Assembly (NCBI GenBank): GCA_035541265.1
Contig: DATKNQ010000294.1
Location: 1 to 56,818, forward strand
Reading direction: 5' to 3'
Length of the DNA: 56,818 nt
Source of the DNA: Bog-159 sp035541265
GTDB taxonomy: Bacteria > Acidobacteriota > Terriglobia > Bryobacterales > Bryobacteraceae
Shown: positions 32,360 to 41,879 of the stretch, piece after piece
Numbering within the stretch: position 1 is the first letter of the stretch
How the letters are laid out: the number at the start of each line of letters is the position of its first letter
Program-made: the position numbers and the translations under genes
Notes under the pieces: generated by a model
The model's database searches: none
The model's input: only the letters and a program-made list of their open reading frames with translations
Told to the model about the DNA's origin: nothing

Positions 32360-32446
32360 GCGGATGTGGCGGAATTGGCAGACGCGCTAGATTCAGGTTC
32401 TAGTTCTCGCAAGGGAGTGGAGGTTCAAGTCCTCTCATCCGCACCA
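32360..32446 (+). tRNA. tRNA-Leu (anticodon CAG)
   Basis: 87 nt including an encoded CCA. The acceptor stem GCGGATG/CATCCGC is perfect, discriminator A. The anticodon arm is CTAGA-TTCAGGT-TCTAG, so the anticodon is CAG (reads CUG). A type II long variable arm with a short stem follows; the T-loop is GTTCAAGTC. All leucine identity features (A73, long variable arm) are present. A decayed integrase gene lies just downstream, as expected if the tRNA 3' end served as an integration site. Confidence 0.97.
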
Positions 32447-32537
32447 ATAAAATCAGTAACTTACAAGAATAATGGCCTTGATTCGTGCCGTGAGGCACAG
32501 GCCACTGCAACGGTTTTGTTAACGGTCTCGTGGCAGT

Positions 32538-33123
32538 ATGGCCATGACGCGAAGCTCATATGGCTCAGGCACGCTCTTCAAGCGCGGCACGATCAGGTGC
32601 AGAAGTCGTGGCCCTCGATCAATATTCAAGACGCGAAGCGGTTGCGCGATCAGATTCTTGGAAAGAAGGCGCGTGGCCATTTCGCCCACAGGACGTTGGA
32701 GCGCGTCACGTGCGGAGCATTGCTTGATGACCTCCTGGAGCACGCACGGGCGAATTTGAAGCCGTCGACCACGGGAATTCTCAGTTGGTTGCATTGAAGC
32801 AAACATCCGGCCCTTCTTTGGACATCTGAAAGCCTCCTCGTTGAGCACAGAGAAGCAGAGGGACTACCGGCGCAACCGCCGGGCGGCGGGTCGCGCAGAG
32901 ACTACCTGCAACCGTGAGCTCTCCATCCTGCGGATCGCGATGAACTTGGGGCGCAAGTGCACGCCACCGAAATCGGATTAGGTACCTGACTTTCCGATGG
33001 TCAAGGAGGAAAATGCTCGCCAAGGGTTCCTCACCTGACCAGCAGTAGGCCAAGCTGCGCGACGAGTTGCCAGATTACCTCAAGCCCCTGTTCATTGCGG
33101 CGTATGTTGCGGGTGTCATTGCG
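32538..33123 (+). pseudogene. Decayed tyrosine recombinase (phage/ICE-type integrase)
   Basis: Pieces of one integrase occur in order but in different frames. They are MTRSSYGSGTLFKRGTI (N-terminal arm-binding start), DAKRLRDQILGKKARG and LLDDLLEHARANLKPST (SAM-like core-binding part), NIRPFFGHLKASSLSTEK and CNRELSILRIAMNLGRKC, then FPMVKEENARQGFL and, after a stop and an in-frame TAG, AKLRDELPDYLKPLFIAAYV. At least three frameshifts and two stops. The C-terminal catalytic R-H-R-Y part is missing. It starts 92 bp after tRNA-Leu and points away from it. The element it carried is gone. Confidence 0.8.
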
Positions 33124-33733
33124 AACGGACCGCGCGCCACGCGCTATTCGCCTCCAGCAACCCGTCGCATACGTCTGCCGCCCTCCGCAAACGCTCACCT
33201 TCCAGCATCCGCCGCCTCGCGCACGCCGGCTATCGCGCGCGTCCGTCTTGAAGATCGCCCGGCCATATCGTTCCCCGTACGGGACCTGCACCCAGGTCGC
33301 TTTCACCTACCACTGAGCGGCAATTCGAACCATTCGAACACGCGCAGCCTCAGCCACGCCACGCGGTCGATCTCGGCATCGATCAGCGTCAGTTTTTCAC
33401 GCTCGCGCGGTGAAATTCGCATTTCTCGGCCATCCCCGGATCGGCCGGTGAACTCGCCCAGCACCGCAGTATGGAAGTGAGCGGCTTCTGGCGCAAGATT
33501 CTGCCCACCCGGCTTACGACGAGTTCTGGTGCGAGCAGGCCATGGACCGAGTGCTGGCCGCGTTGACGAGTACCTGAAGGACGGGGGTGTCTCGCTCCAG
33601 CGCGCCCCGGCCCGCCAGTTGTTAAACTGGTGGCCAGCATGGCGGGCCTCTCCGCTCGCGTGCTGGAACCATAGCGCCGCCGCGCAGCCTCCGCCGGCCG
33701 CGCGCCGCGCCATCTTTACCTGGGAGGGTTGCG
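33124..33733. other. Gene graveyard between the integrase remnant and the GH3 gene
   Basis: No complete gene. On the + strand at about 33472-33570 one short frame reads RLLAQDSAHPAYDEFWCEQA then MDRVLAALTST and a stop. It resembles the 'HPxYDxFW' segment of CocE/NonD-type hydrolases, so a truncated hydrolase gene is possible. On the minus strand a short frame begins MRISPREREKLTLIDAEIDR; I cannot place it. The rest shows nothing recognisable. Likely leftover of an excised or eroded island. Confidence 0.4.
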
Positions 33734-36400
33734 ATGATTCGATTCGAAGGCTGCAGGGGGCCCGCCTTGGCCGCTTGCCTGAGCATCTTGGCCGCCGCTG
33801 CCGTAGCACAGAACGTCTCGAAGCTGCCGTACATGAACACCAACCTGCCGGCGAATGAGCGCGCCGAGGATCTCGTCGACCGCATGACGCTCACAGAGAA
33901 GGCCGCGCAATTGATCAATCAGGCGCGTGCCATCCCGCGCCTGCAGGTTCCCGCCTACGACTGGTGGAGCGAGGCGCTGCACGGCGTCGCCGTCAACGGC
34001 ACCACGGAGTTCCCGGAACCCATCGGCCTCGCCGCCACTTTCGATGTTCCCGGCATTCACGCCATGGCCACTGACATCGCCATTGAAGCGCGCATCAAGC
34101 ACGCGCAGGACGTTGCCGCCGGCCACAGCAACATCATGGAGGGCCTGGATTTCTGGTCGCCCAACGTCAACATCTTCCGCGATCCCCGCTGGGGCCGCGG
34201 TCAGGAGACCTACGGGGAAGATCCGTTCCTCACTGCGCGCATGGCGGTGGCCTTCGTCACCGGCATGCAGGGTGACGATCCTCACTACTACCGGGTTATC
34301 TCCACGCCCAAGCATTTCAGTGTGCACAGCGGCCCCGAGCCGACGCGTCATTTTGCCGACGTCGACGTGAGCAAGCACGACATGGTGGATACATATCTGC
34401 CCGCCTTCCGCGCCGCCGTGACCGAAGGCCGCGCCGGTTCGGTGATGTGCGCCTACAACGCCATCAACGGACAGCCCGCGTGCGCCAATGAGTTTCTTTT
34501 GCAGCAAGAGCTGCGCGGCGCGTGGGGATTCCAGGGGTACGTGGTCTCCGACTGCGGCGCCGTCATCGACATCTTCACCGGCCATCGCTACCGTCCCACG
34601 CAACCGCAGGCCACCGCCATCTCCGTGGAACGCGGCATGGACAACGAGTGCGCGGATTTCTTCACCAAGGTTAAGGACGACCACGACTATAAGCCCTATG
34701 TCGAAGCGGTTCAGCAGGGCTATCTGAGCGAGAGCGCCGTGGACACTGCCTTGGTCCGCCTGTTCACGGCACGCATCAAGCTCGGCATGTTCGATCCGCC
34801 CGAAATGGTCCCGTACACGAAGATCAATCCCGACGAACTGAACAGCGCGGAGCATCGCGCCTTCGCGCGCAAGCTGGCCAATGAGTCGATGGTGCTGCTC
34901 AAGAATGACGGGACGCTGCCGCTCCAACCGGCGGTCAAGCGCATCGCCATCGTGGGACCGCTGGCCGACCAAACCCGCGTGCTGCTCGGCAACTACAATG
35001 GCATCCCCACGCACACCGTGAGCATGCTCGAAGGCATGCGGGCAGCGTTTCCCGGCGCCAAGATCACCTATGTTCCGGGGACCCAGTTCCTGCGCAATGA
35101 CGGCACGCCCGTGCCCCACGATCTGCTCACGACGCCGGACGGCCAGCCTGGACTGAAAGCCGAGTATCTCGGAGAAGCCGGGATGAACCTGATAGAGGGC
35201 CGGCCGCCGAAGCCCGTCGCTACCCGCGTGGAGCACGGCCTCGATCTCACCGGGAGCGATCTGCCCGCCGAGGTGCAGGGCAAACCCTCGTTCGCGGTCC
35301 GCTGGACGGGGTTTCTGACGCCGCCTGAGTCCGGCGACTATCTCATGGGCATCCTCGCCAGTGGCTTTGCTCGCGTCAGCATCAACGACAAAATCGTCGC
35401 GGAGGAATTCGGCATGGCAGGCGCGGAGGCCAAACTCGGCCGCGTCCATTTCGAAAAGGGCGAAAAGGTGGCGTTGGACGTGACCTACGGCGTCCTGGAC
35501 GGCGGCCAGCCGCGCGCGCAATTGATCTGGGCGAAGGTCGATTCCGTCCCGTCGCCGGAAGCCGTCACGGCCGCTCGCAATGCGGACGTCGTCATCGCCG
35601 TGGTCGGCATTACCAGCGAGTTGGAAGGCGAAGAGATGCCCGTCGATGTTCCCGGATTTCTGGGGGGCGACCGTACCAGCATTGATTTGCCGGAGCCCGA
35701 GGAAGCGCTGCTCCAGGCCGTGGCCGCCACCGGCAAACCACTCGTCGTCGTACTCATGAACGGCAGTGCGCTGGCCGTGAACTGGGCCAACGCGCACGCC
35801 AATGCCATTCTCGAAGCGTGGTACTGCGGGGAAGAGGGCGGCAACGCGATCGCTGACACCCTAAGCGGAAAGAACGATCCCGGTGGACGGCTGGCGGTCA
35901 CGTTCTATAAGGATCTCAGCCAGGTTCCGAACTTCGAGAATTACTCGATGCAAGGCCGGACTTATCGCTACTTTGAGGGGAAGCCGCTGTATCCCTTCGG
36001 CTACGGTCTGAGTTATACCACCTTCAGTTACAGCGGTCTCACCCTGCCGCGGGGGGACATAGTAGCAGGGGACCCTCTGAATACAGAAGTCACGGTGACA
36101 AACACCGGAAAGGTGGCGGGCGACGAAGTGGTCCAAGTCTATCTCACTTTCCCCAAGGTCCCCGGAGCGCCGCTGAAGGCCCTCCGCGGCTTCGAACGCG
36201 TGCATCTGGAGCCGGGGGCGAGCCGGCAGGTGCATTTCGAGCTGAAGGGCCGCGATCTGAGTATGGTCACGGAAGACGGTGATCCGATCGTGGCGCAGGG
36301 GGACTACACCATCAGCATCGGCGGCGGTCAGCCGGACACCGGGGCTCCGGGCGTCACTGGGCACTTCCACGTGACCGGCCAGTTGATGTTGCCGCAGTAG
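33734..36400 (+). CDS. GH3 family beta-xylosidase/beta-glucosidase with PA14 domain
   Basis: 888 residues; GGGAGGG lies 5 nt before the ATG; signal peptide 1-25. The catalytic GH3 barrel begins at about 35 (LVDRMTLTEKAAQLINQA) and includes VNIFRDPRWGRGQETYGEDP, ISTPKHFSVH and the nucleophile Asp273 in YVVSDCGAV. The GH3 C-terminal alpha/beta domain starts near 380 (ESMVLLKNDGTLPL). A PA14 carbohydrate-binding insert lies at about 474-600 (LKAEYLGEAGMNL, SGDYLMGILASG). An FnIII-like domain is near 800-870 (VTVTNTGKVAGDEVVQVYL). This layout is usual for xylan 1,4-beta-xylosidases and beta-glucosidases that trim plant glycans in the periplasm. It stands alone, followed by IS debris. Confidence 0.94.
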   Translation: MIRFEGCRGPALAACLSILAAAAVAQNVSKLPYMNTNLPANERAEDLVDRMTLTEKAAQLINQARAIPRLQVPAYDWWSEALHGVAVNGTTEFPEPIGLAATFDVPGIHAMATDIAIEARIKHAQDVAAGHSNIMEGLDFWSPNVNIFRDPRWGRGQETYGEDPFLTARMAVAFVTGMQGDDPHYYRVISTPKHFSVHSGPEPTRHFADVDVSKHDMVDTYLPAFRAAVTEGRAGSVMCAYNAINGQPACANEFLLQQELRGAWGFQGYVVSDCGAVIDIFTGHRYRPTQPQATAISVERGMDNECADFFTKVKDDHDYKPYVEAVQQGYLSESAVDTALVRLFTARIKLGMFDPPEMVPYTKINPDELNSAEHRAFARKLANESMVLLKNDGTLPLQPAVKRIAIVGPLADQTRVLLGNYNGIPTHTVSMLEGMRAAFPGAKITYVPGTQFLRNDGTPVPHDLLTTPDGQPGLKAEYLGEAGMNLIEGRPPKPVATRVEHGLDLTGSDLPAEVQGKPSFAVRWTGFLTPPESGDYLMGILASGFARVSINDKIVAEEFGMAGAEAKLGRVHFEKGEKVALDVTYGVLDGGQPRAQLIWAKVDSVPSPEAVTAARNADVVIAVVGITSELEGEEMPVDVPGFLGGDRTSIDLPEPEEALLQAVAATGKPLVVVLMNGSALAVNWANAHANAILEAWYCGEEGGNAIADTLSGKNDPGGRLAVTFYKDLSQVPNFENYSMQGRTYRYFEGKPLYPFGYGLSYTTFSYSGLTLPRGDIVAGDPLNTEVTVTNTGKVAGDEVVQVYLTFPKVPGAPLKALRGFERVHLEPGASRQVHFELKGRDLSMVTEDGDPIVAQGDYTISIGGGQPDTGAPGVTGHFHVTGQLMLPQ

Positions 36401-36433
36401 GACGGGAGGAATTAGATTAGGCAACCCGGACCA

Positions 36434-36622
36434 GCGGGTCAGCCCGCATTGGCCGGGCAAACGATCACTTTGAGACCTAAGAAGAGCGCCTCGAGTCTGC
36501 CAAGCAGGTACCTCTTGAGTTGCTCGGAGTTTCGGCGGTCGAAGTAATCGGCCCAAGATCGTGATAAGGTTGCGGATGCTTGCGCATGTGGAATACGATT
36601 ACCGGAATGGTATGGGCCACGG
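36434..36622 (-). mobile_element. IS110-family transposase remnant, copy 1
   Basis: Minus strand encodes, with frameshifts, the C-terminal end of an IS110 transposase: SW..DYFDRRNSEQLKRYLL then GRLEALFLGLKVIVCPANAG and a stop. In intact IS110 proteins this is the 'L-G-A-D-Y-F-D' tail. It is about 88% identical by eye to copy 2 at 39946. Between this and the next gene (36640-36800) a + strand frame reads MDKPRLRRKGNGKDNEVPVP, perhaps part of another transposase; not identified. Nothing else is seen in 36401-36981. Confidence 0.75.
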
Positions 36623-36981
36623 GGCGCCCCGAAGCTGCCTATGGATAAGCCGCGGCTTCGGCGGAAGGGCAACGGCAAGGACAATGAGGTTCCGGTTCCG
36701 GCCTATGCGGCGATGCAAGATCGGGCGTATGGGAACACCGACCTTAGTGAGTTTCATAAGTGCATGAAGCCTCCGTACCATTGGCGTCTACGCTGCCACT
36801 CGCGATAATGAGGGGTGGTGGATAAGAGCCACCTGTACCCGGCGACCGGGCGGCGCGCATGGAAACCCTTTCGACTCGAGCTGGAGCTCAAGAACAAGCT
36901 TTTTCAGTGGTGCCGTTCAGACAACTTAGATGTTAGGTGAGTCCACCTCTTGAAGGGCAAGGGCTCAGCCGATATGGAGGT

Positions 36982-39975
36982 ATGCGTACCTTGGACTCTC
37001 GACAACGGGTCTGGATCGCGCTGGCAGGTTTCCTGTGTGCGTGTAGGCCGGTCTGGAGTGCTGATCCAGGCGCCTCTCTACCCGTCATAAGGGATCTGCT
37101 GCACGATCAATACAGCAGCGTCGAGGGCTTGCCTCAGAACAGTGTGCATTCCTGTGCGCGCACTCCCGATGGGTACCTCTGGGTCGCTACCGAGGCGGGG
37201 TTGGCGCGCTTTGACGGTGTTCGGTTCCAGAGCTTCGGAATGGAGAACACGCCGGGACTTCCCCAGGACAACATTCATTTCCTCGCGGCGGCGCACAGTG
37301 GCGTGCTGTGGGTCGGCACCTACAGCCGGGGCGCCGGTCAATTGGAAGGTGGCAAATTCGTTCCCTTGGCGGGCACCCTGAGTCCGGTGATCCGGGCCAT
37401 CCTGGAGGGACGCGACGGGTCGATTTGGATTGGCACGGCCGGCGGTCTCAACCGTTGGAAGGATGGGAAGCTATCGGCGTACACCACCAAGGAGGGCTTG
37501 GCCAGCAACGATATCTTGGCGGTCCTGGAGGACCACTCCAGCCGCCTGTGGATTGGTACGGGGAGCGGCTTAAGTCTGCTTGAATCCGGCAGATCCGCCG
37601 CGTTCGGCGCCTCTGCGCAACTCGCCGGCATGGAGGTTCGCTCGCTAAGCCTCACGCCGGAGGGAGACCTGTGGGCGGCGTCACCGCGTTTGTTATGGCG
37701 CTTACGCGGGGGCATCGTCGTCGAGCAGTACAGCAAGGGCCAGTTGCCTTTTCGGGACTCCATTCAAAGGATAGCGGTCGGTGCGGATCAATCCCTGTGG
37801 ATTGGGACATTCGGCAGCGGGTTGTTCCGCCTTCGGGCAGGCAGGTTTGAGCACTACGGTCCCGGCCAGGGGTTGACAAGTAGCGTGGTATTGTCCCTTT
37901 TGCCCGAACCGGATGGCACCTTGTGGGCCGGCACTGCGGAGGGCGGGCTGAATCGGCTGCGGCCGCGGCGCATACAGATGGTCGGACCCTCCGAAGGCCT
38001 CTCTGACACCGCAGCCGACGCGGTACTGGAAACGCCTGACGGATCGCTTTGGATTGCCACCCTCGGGCATGGATTGAATCGCTACCGGGCCGGGCATATG
38101 CGCATTTACACCATGCACGATGGCCTCAGTAGCAACACGGTCTTGTCATTGTTTTGGAGCCAGCGAGCCGGGCGTCTATGGGTCGGCACCGAAGACGGGG
38201 CGTTGAATTGGCTGCAGGACGGCCACTTCCGGCGTCTGCCTTTGCGTCCGGGGAGCCGGCCGGCTAAGATCTTCGAGCAACGCGATGGAGTGATGTGGGT
38301 GGGCACGACCAAAGGATTGTTTCGCATCGAGAATGGCGCCGTGGCTCGAGTTTATGCGACCACCGATGGGCTGCCCAGCAACGTCGTACTGGCAATTACG
38401 CAGGACGGGGACGGATCCTTGTGGCTGGGTACCGGTAACGGCTTAAGCCACTACCAAAATGGCCGATTCACCAATTATGCGGCTGCCCGCCAGCCGGGAA
38501 CCTACGGCCCACGCGTCAACTGGGTCTATGAAGACAGCCAGGGTGTGCTCTGGATGGGCAGTACGGGTAGCGGCCTGGGCCGCTTCAAGAATGGCCGGTT
38601 GAAATGGCTTGGTACCGCCGAGGGCCTCAAGGACAATGTCGTTTACGCGGTGCTTGAAGATGGCAGCGGGGAACTTTGGTTGAGCACTAACCGCGGCATC
38701 TGCCGGGTGTTGAAGCGCCAACTGAACGATGTGGCGGAGGGGCGCCTGCGCCGCGTGGCCGCCCACAGCTACGGCGTTGCCGATGGTATGAACAACGCCG
38801 AGTGCAACGGCGACACGCAGCCGGCCGGTTGGAAAAAGCAAGACGGCGGGTTGCTGTTTGCTTGTGTGGGCGGCGTGGTCCGCATTGATCCGTCACAGGA
38901 GCCGCGGGCTACCGTTGCCCCGCCTGTGATCATTGAGCAGGCTGAAATCAATGGGCGTCTGATCCCGCAACGAGCAGGTAAGACGCACATCCCACCCGGC
39001 GACGGCAGACTGGAATTTACCTATACTGCGATCGATTTCGCCGCGCCCGGGCAGATTTTGTTCCGGCACCGTCTGGAAGGCGTCGATCGGGAGTGGGTAG
39101 AAGCGGGTGCCAGGCGCACCGCGTACTACACGAACATTCCGCCGGGCAAATACGTGTTTCACGTGGCGGCCGAAAACGCCGATGGTTTGGTCCGGGAAAC
39201 GTCCATGGCGTTCGTTCTCAAGCCGCACTTTTACGAAACCACTACATTTGCCTTGGCTTGTGTCGTGCTCGTGTTGGGGCTGATGGCTGGCCTTTACCGC
39301 TGGCGCACGGGCCGCATCAAGGCTCACCAGAGAGAACTCCAGTGGCTCGTCAAGCAGCGCACGGCGCAACTCGAAGAATCCCACCGTAAGCTGCGCGTTC
39401 TGGCGACGCACGACAGCCTGACTCAGCTCTGGAACCGGTCCGCTGTCATGGACATTCTGGAAAAGGAACTCGTACGCTGCCAACGCGAGCGCTCCACACT
39501 GGTAGTCGCGCTCGCCGATCTCGACCATTTCAAGAAAATCAACGACACTCACGGGCACCAGATCGGTGACACCGTTCTGAGGGAGGTAGCACATCGCTTT
39601 CGGTCGGCCACTCGATCCTATGACTCCGTCGGGCGCTACGGAGGCGAAGAGCTTCTCCTGATTCTGCCAGGGATGCCGCTTGCAGAAGTAGAACAGCGGC
39701 TGCGGGAAATACATGAAGTGGTCTCAGCCACTCCACTCGCGATCGGCCAGGATCAGACTGTCAACATAACCTGTAGCTTGGGTGTCGTCTGTATAAGCGG
39801 AGAACAATGCACCGTGGAGCAGGCCATTTGCCGGGCAGACGCCGCCCTGTACCATGCTAAGGACCTGGGGCGGAACCGCGTCGAATATGCCCAACTCGAC
39901 TTACCCCGTCCGGAGTTGCCGGTTCTCCCTCGAAAATCTCCCCCAGCGGATCAGCCCGCATTGGCCGGGCAATAA
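36982..39975 (+). CDS. Propeller-sensor (Reg_prop/Y_Y_Y) diguanylate cyclase
   Basis: 997 residues from ATG 36982 (a GTG at 36937 in frame is an alternative; neither has an ideally spaced Shine-Dalgarno). Signal peptide about 1-27. Residues about 35-650: some 12-14 Reg_prop repeats (TPDGYLWVATEAGLARFDG, GSIWIGTAGGLNRWKDG), i.e. two periplasmic seven-blade propellers. Then a Y_Y_Y domain (IPPGKYVFHVAAENADG), a membrane helix near 755-775 and a coiled coil. GGDEF follows at about 830-975: active site GGEEL (887) in GRYGGEELLLILPG, with an RxxD inhibitory site (RSYD) five residues earlier. It makes c-di-GMP in response to an external, probably sugar, ligand. The C-terminal ~9 residues (ADQPALAGQ) come from IS remnant sequence. 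Confidence 0.9.
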   Translation: MRTLDSRQRVWIALAGFLCACRPVWSADPGASLPVIRDLLHDQYSSVEGLPQNSVHSCARTPDGYLWVATEAGLARFDGVRFQSFGMENTPGLPQDNIHFLAAAHSGVLWVGTYSRGAGQLEGGKFVPLAGTLSPVIRAILEGRDGSIWIGTAGGLNRWKDGKLSAYTTKEGLASNDILAVLEDHSSRLWIGTGSGLSLLESGRSAAFGASAQLAGMEVRSLSLTPEGDLWAASPRLLWRLRGGIVVEQYSKGQLPFRDSIQRIAVGADQSLWIGTFGSGLFRLRAGRFEHYGPGQGLTSSVVLSLLPEPDGTLWAGTAEGGLNRLRPRRIQMVGPSEGLSDTAADAVLETPDGSLWIATLGHGLNRYRAGHMRIYTMHDGLSSNTVLSLFWSQRAGRLWVGTEDGALNWLQDGHFRRLPLRPGSRPAKIFEQRDGVMWVGTTKGLFRIENGAVARVYATTDGLPSNVVLAITQDGDGSLWLGTGNGLSHYQNGRFTNYAAARQPGTYGPRVNWVYEDSQGVLWMGSTGSGLGRFKNGRLKWLGTAEGLKDNVVYAVLEDGSGELWLSTNRGICRVLKRQLNDVAEGRLRRVAAHSYGVADGMNNAECNGDTQPAGWKKQDGGLLFACVGGVVRIDPSQEPRATVAPPVIIEQAEINGRLIPQRAGKTHIPPGDGRLEFTYTAIDFAAPGQILFRHRLEGVDREWVEAGARRTAYYTNIPPGKYVFHVAAENADGLVRETSMAFVLKPHFYETTTFALACVVLVLGLMAGLYRWRTGRIKAHQRELQWLVKQRTAQLEESHRKLRVLATHDSLTQLWNRSAVMDILEKELVRCQRERSTLVVALADLDHFKKINDTHGHQIGDTVLREVAHRFRSATRSYDSVGRYGGEELLLILPGMPLAEVEQRLREIHEVVSATPLAIGQDQTVNITCSLGVVCISGEQCTVEQAICRADAALYHAKDLGRNRVEYAQLDLPRPELPVLPRKSPPADQPALAGQ

Positions 39976-40209
39976 TCACGTTGAGACCTATAATAGAGGG
40001 CCTCGAGTCTGCGAGAGCAGGGACCGCTTGAGTTGCTCGGAGTTTCGGCGATCGAAGTAATCGGCCCCAAGATCGTGATATGGTTGCGGACACTTGCGCA
40101 TGTGGAATACGATTACCAGAATGGTATCGGCCACGGCGATGATCGCGTGGTTTCCAGGACACAGTCCAGACCAACTGGCCAGATGCTGGGCCGAGGGGTA
40201 CTGATTCAT
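39946..40209 (-). mobile_element. IS110-family transposase remnant, copy 2, internally deleted
   Basis: Minus strand reads MNQYPSAQHLASWSGLCPGN (the Transposase_20 region of IS110), then jumps to AIIAVADTILVIVFHMRKCP and LGADYFDRRNSEQLKRSLL, so about 50 codons are deleted between them. It fills the gap between two convergent genes exactly: the last codons of the diguanylate cyclase lie in one end and the stop of the CRTAC1 gene at the other. It forms a direct repeat with copy 1, bracketing the cyclase gene. Confidence 0.8.
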
Positions 40210-41879
40210 TTCGCCGGCGGTTCCTTCACCCGGATGAGGCGGTCGACGGAGACATTTCTGAGTTGTTGCCGCATCCCGGAAGGCCAGCGGATCTCGATGA
40301 GGCTGGCCGATGCCGCCGGGCCGAGTCCGAAATGCGTGGGAGCGGCGCTCGAAGAGGCATACCCGGCGGCGAACGAAACCTGGCTGTACTGCACGGCGCC
40401 GCCTGCCGTCAGCCGAATTGCCGCGCCGATGCCGTCGCGGTTGCTGGCCGTCCCCTCCAGCTTCAGTTCCAGCCAATGCGCATCTCCTGGGCTGTCGTTC
40501 AGCCATACCTCAGCGGGCGCGCTCAGGGCGGCGGTCACCACGTCCAGGCGTCCGTCGCCATTGAGGTCCCCGACGGCGGAGCCACGATGGCGCGCGGGCG
40601 GCTGCGCCGATAAGCCGGATTCCTCCGTCAGCGCCTGAAACTTCGCACCGCCCAGGTTGCGAAACGCCGTGTTGGGCTGATCGATGCGGATCCCTGACAT
40701 GCCAAGCGCCTGCACGTGTCCCCGCGTCACGAAAATGTCTTTCCATCCGTCGTTGTCGAAGTCCGCAACGGTTGGCGAATAACCGGCCATGGGCAGGGTA
40801 GCGCGGGCCAGGCCGCTGCTGCGCGTGATATCCGCGAATCCGCGCTTGCCGAGATTACGGAACAGCGGAAACGTCTCGCCCTCGAGCGCCGCAAACACAA
40901 GATCCGGCAGGCCGTCGTTATCGATGTCCCGGAAATCCACGCCCATTCCCGAGATGAATTTTCCGTCTTCGTCCAGGGCCACGCCGGCATCGAAAGCAAT
41001 CTCCTCGAAACGGCCGCCACCCTTGTTGTGGAAGAAGAAATTGTCCATCTTGTCATTGGTGACGAACAGGTCCATCAGGCCATCCAGGTCGTAGTCCGCT
41101 ACGCCTACGCCCATTCCCTTTCCGGGGTAGCTACGGATCCCCGATTCCGCCGAAATATCGCGGAAGGTCCCGTCGCCGTTGTTGAGGAACAACTGGTTGG
41201 GAGTCGGTTTATAGAATTTCGGATGGCAGTAATCCAGTTGGCCTGGAGCCGCCTCGCAGGCCGGTTCGGTTTTCGGGTCCCATGCCAGGTAATTGACGAC
41301 GAAGAGGTCCAGTAGGCCGTCGTTGTTGACATCAACCCAGGCGGCGCCGACAGTCCATAAAGGGCCGTATTGCGGATCGTGCCATGCGGCGAGTCCTGCT
41401 TTGACCGTCACATCGGTGAAGACGCCGCCATCGTTGTGGTACAGGTGGTTGCCGTGCACGCCGCCCACGAAGATGTCTTCGCGGCCGTCGTTGTCGTAAT
41501 CGCCGATGGCAACAGCGTTATCGAACCCTGTTCCGGCGAGGCCGGCTTTGGCGGTGACATCGGTGAAGTGGCCCTTGCCGTCGTTTTCGAAAAGGCGGTC
41601 CGAGTATTTCGTGGAAGTCTTCTTCAGTGAATCGATATCCGCGCCATTGGTGAAGAAGATGTCCAGGTATCCGTCATTGTTGTAGTCGAATATGGCTACG
41701 CCGCCGGCCATCGTTTCGGGCGCGTGGCGGCGGGGTGTTTCGCAGCTATCCAGCCGGAATCCGATGGGCTGGTAGGTGAAGTGGATGGACGCCGTGCGAT
41801 TCTCGCCGGCTGCGATGGTCCAGACTGCTGCCATGGAGATCGCCAGCGCGAAGGCGACGCGTGGATAGGAGAGCCTCAC
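40206..41879 (-). CDS. CRTAC1 family protein (FG-GAP/VCBS repeats + ASPIC/UnbV)
   Basis: 557 residues, GTG start overlapping the TPR gene stop (GTGA). Signal peptide 1-25. The body is a seven-blade FG-GAP propeller with Ca-binding loops DYNNDGYLDIFF, DYDNDGREDIFVGG, DVNNDGLLDLFVV, DYDLDGLMDLFVTN, DIDNDGLPDLVFA, DFDNDGWKDIFV and DLNGDGRLDVV. A C-terminal ASPIC/UnbV domain (about 450-550) has WLELKLEGTASNRDGIGAAI and FGLGPAASASLIEIRWPSG. Secreted; widespread in Acidobacteria and Planctomycetes, nearly always beside a TPR protein as here; role probably in polymer binding or breakdown. The stop lies at the edge of the IS110 remnant, so the C-terminus may have been trimmed or lengthened. Confidence 0.92.
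   Translation of the reverse strand: MRLSYPRVAFALAISMAAVWTIAAGENRTASIHFTYQPIGFRLDSCETPRRHAPETMAGGVAIFDYNNDGYLDIFFTNGADIDSLKKTSTKYSDRLFENDGKGHFTDVTAKAGLAGTGFDNAVAIGDYDNDGREDIFVGGVHGNHLYHNDGGVFTDVTVKAGLAAWHDPQYGPLWTVGAAWVDVNNDGLLDLFVVNYLAWDPKTEPACEAAPGQLDYCHPKFYKPTPNQLFLNNGDGTFRDISAESGIRSYPGKGMGVGVADYDLDGLMDLFVTNDKMDNFFFHNKGGGRFEEIAFDAGVALDEDGKFISGMGVDFRDIDNDGLPDLVFAALEGETFPLFRNLGKRGFADITRSSGLARATLPMAGYSPTVADFDNDGWKDIFVTRGHVQALGMSGIRIDQPNTAFRNLGGAKFQALTEESGLSAQPPARHRGSAVGDLNGDGRLDVVTAALSAPAEVWLNDSPGDAHWLELKLEGTASNRDGIGAAIRLTAGGAVQYSQVSFAAGYASSSAAPTHFGLGPAASASLIEIRWPSGMRQQLRNVSVDRLIRVKEPPAK

Noticed and set aside
32447..33123. Reading the integrase segments as separate small genes
   Set aside because: They follow the order of a single recombinase and are separated by frameshifts and stops, which is what a decayed gene looks like.
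33716..35797. 693-codon open frame antisense to the GH3 gene
   Set aside because: Mirror of a GC-rich codon pattern; no domain motif, no ribosome-binding site, and full overlap with a certain gene.
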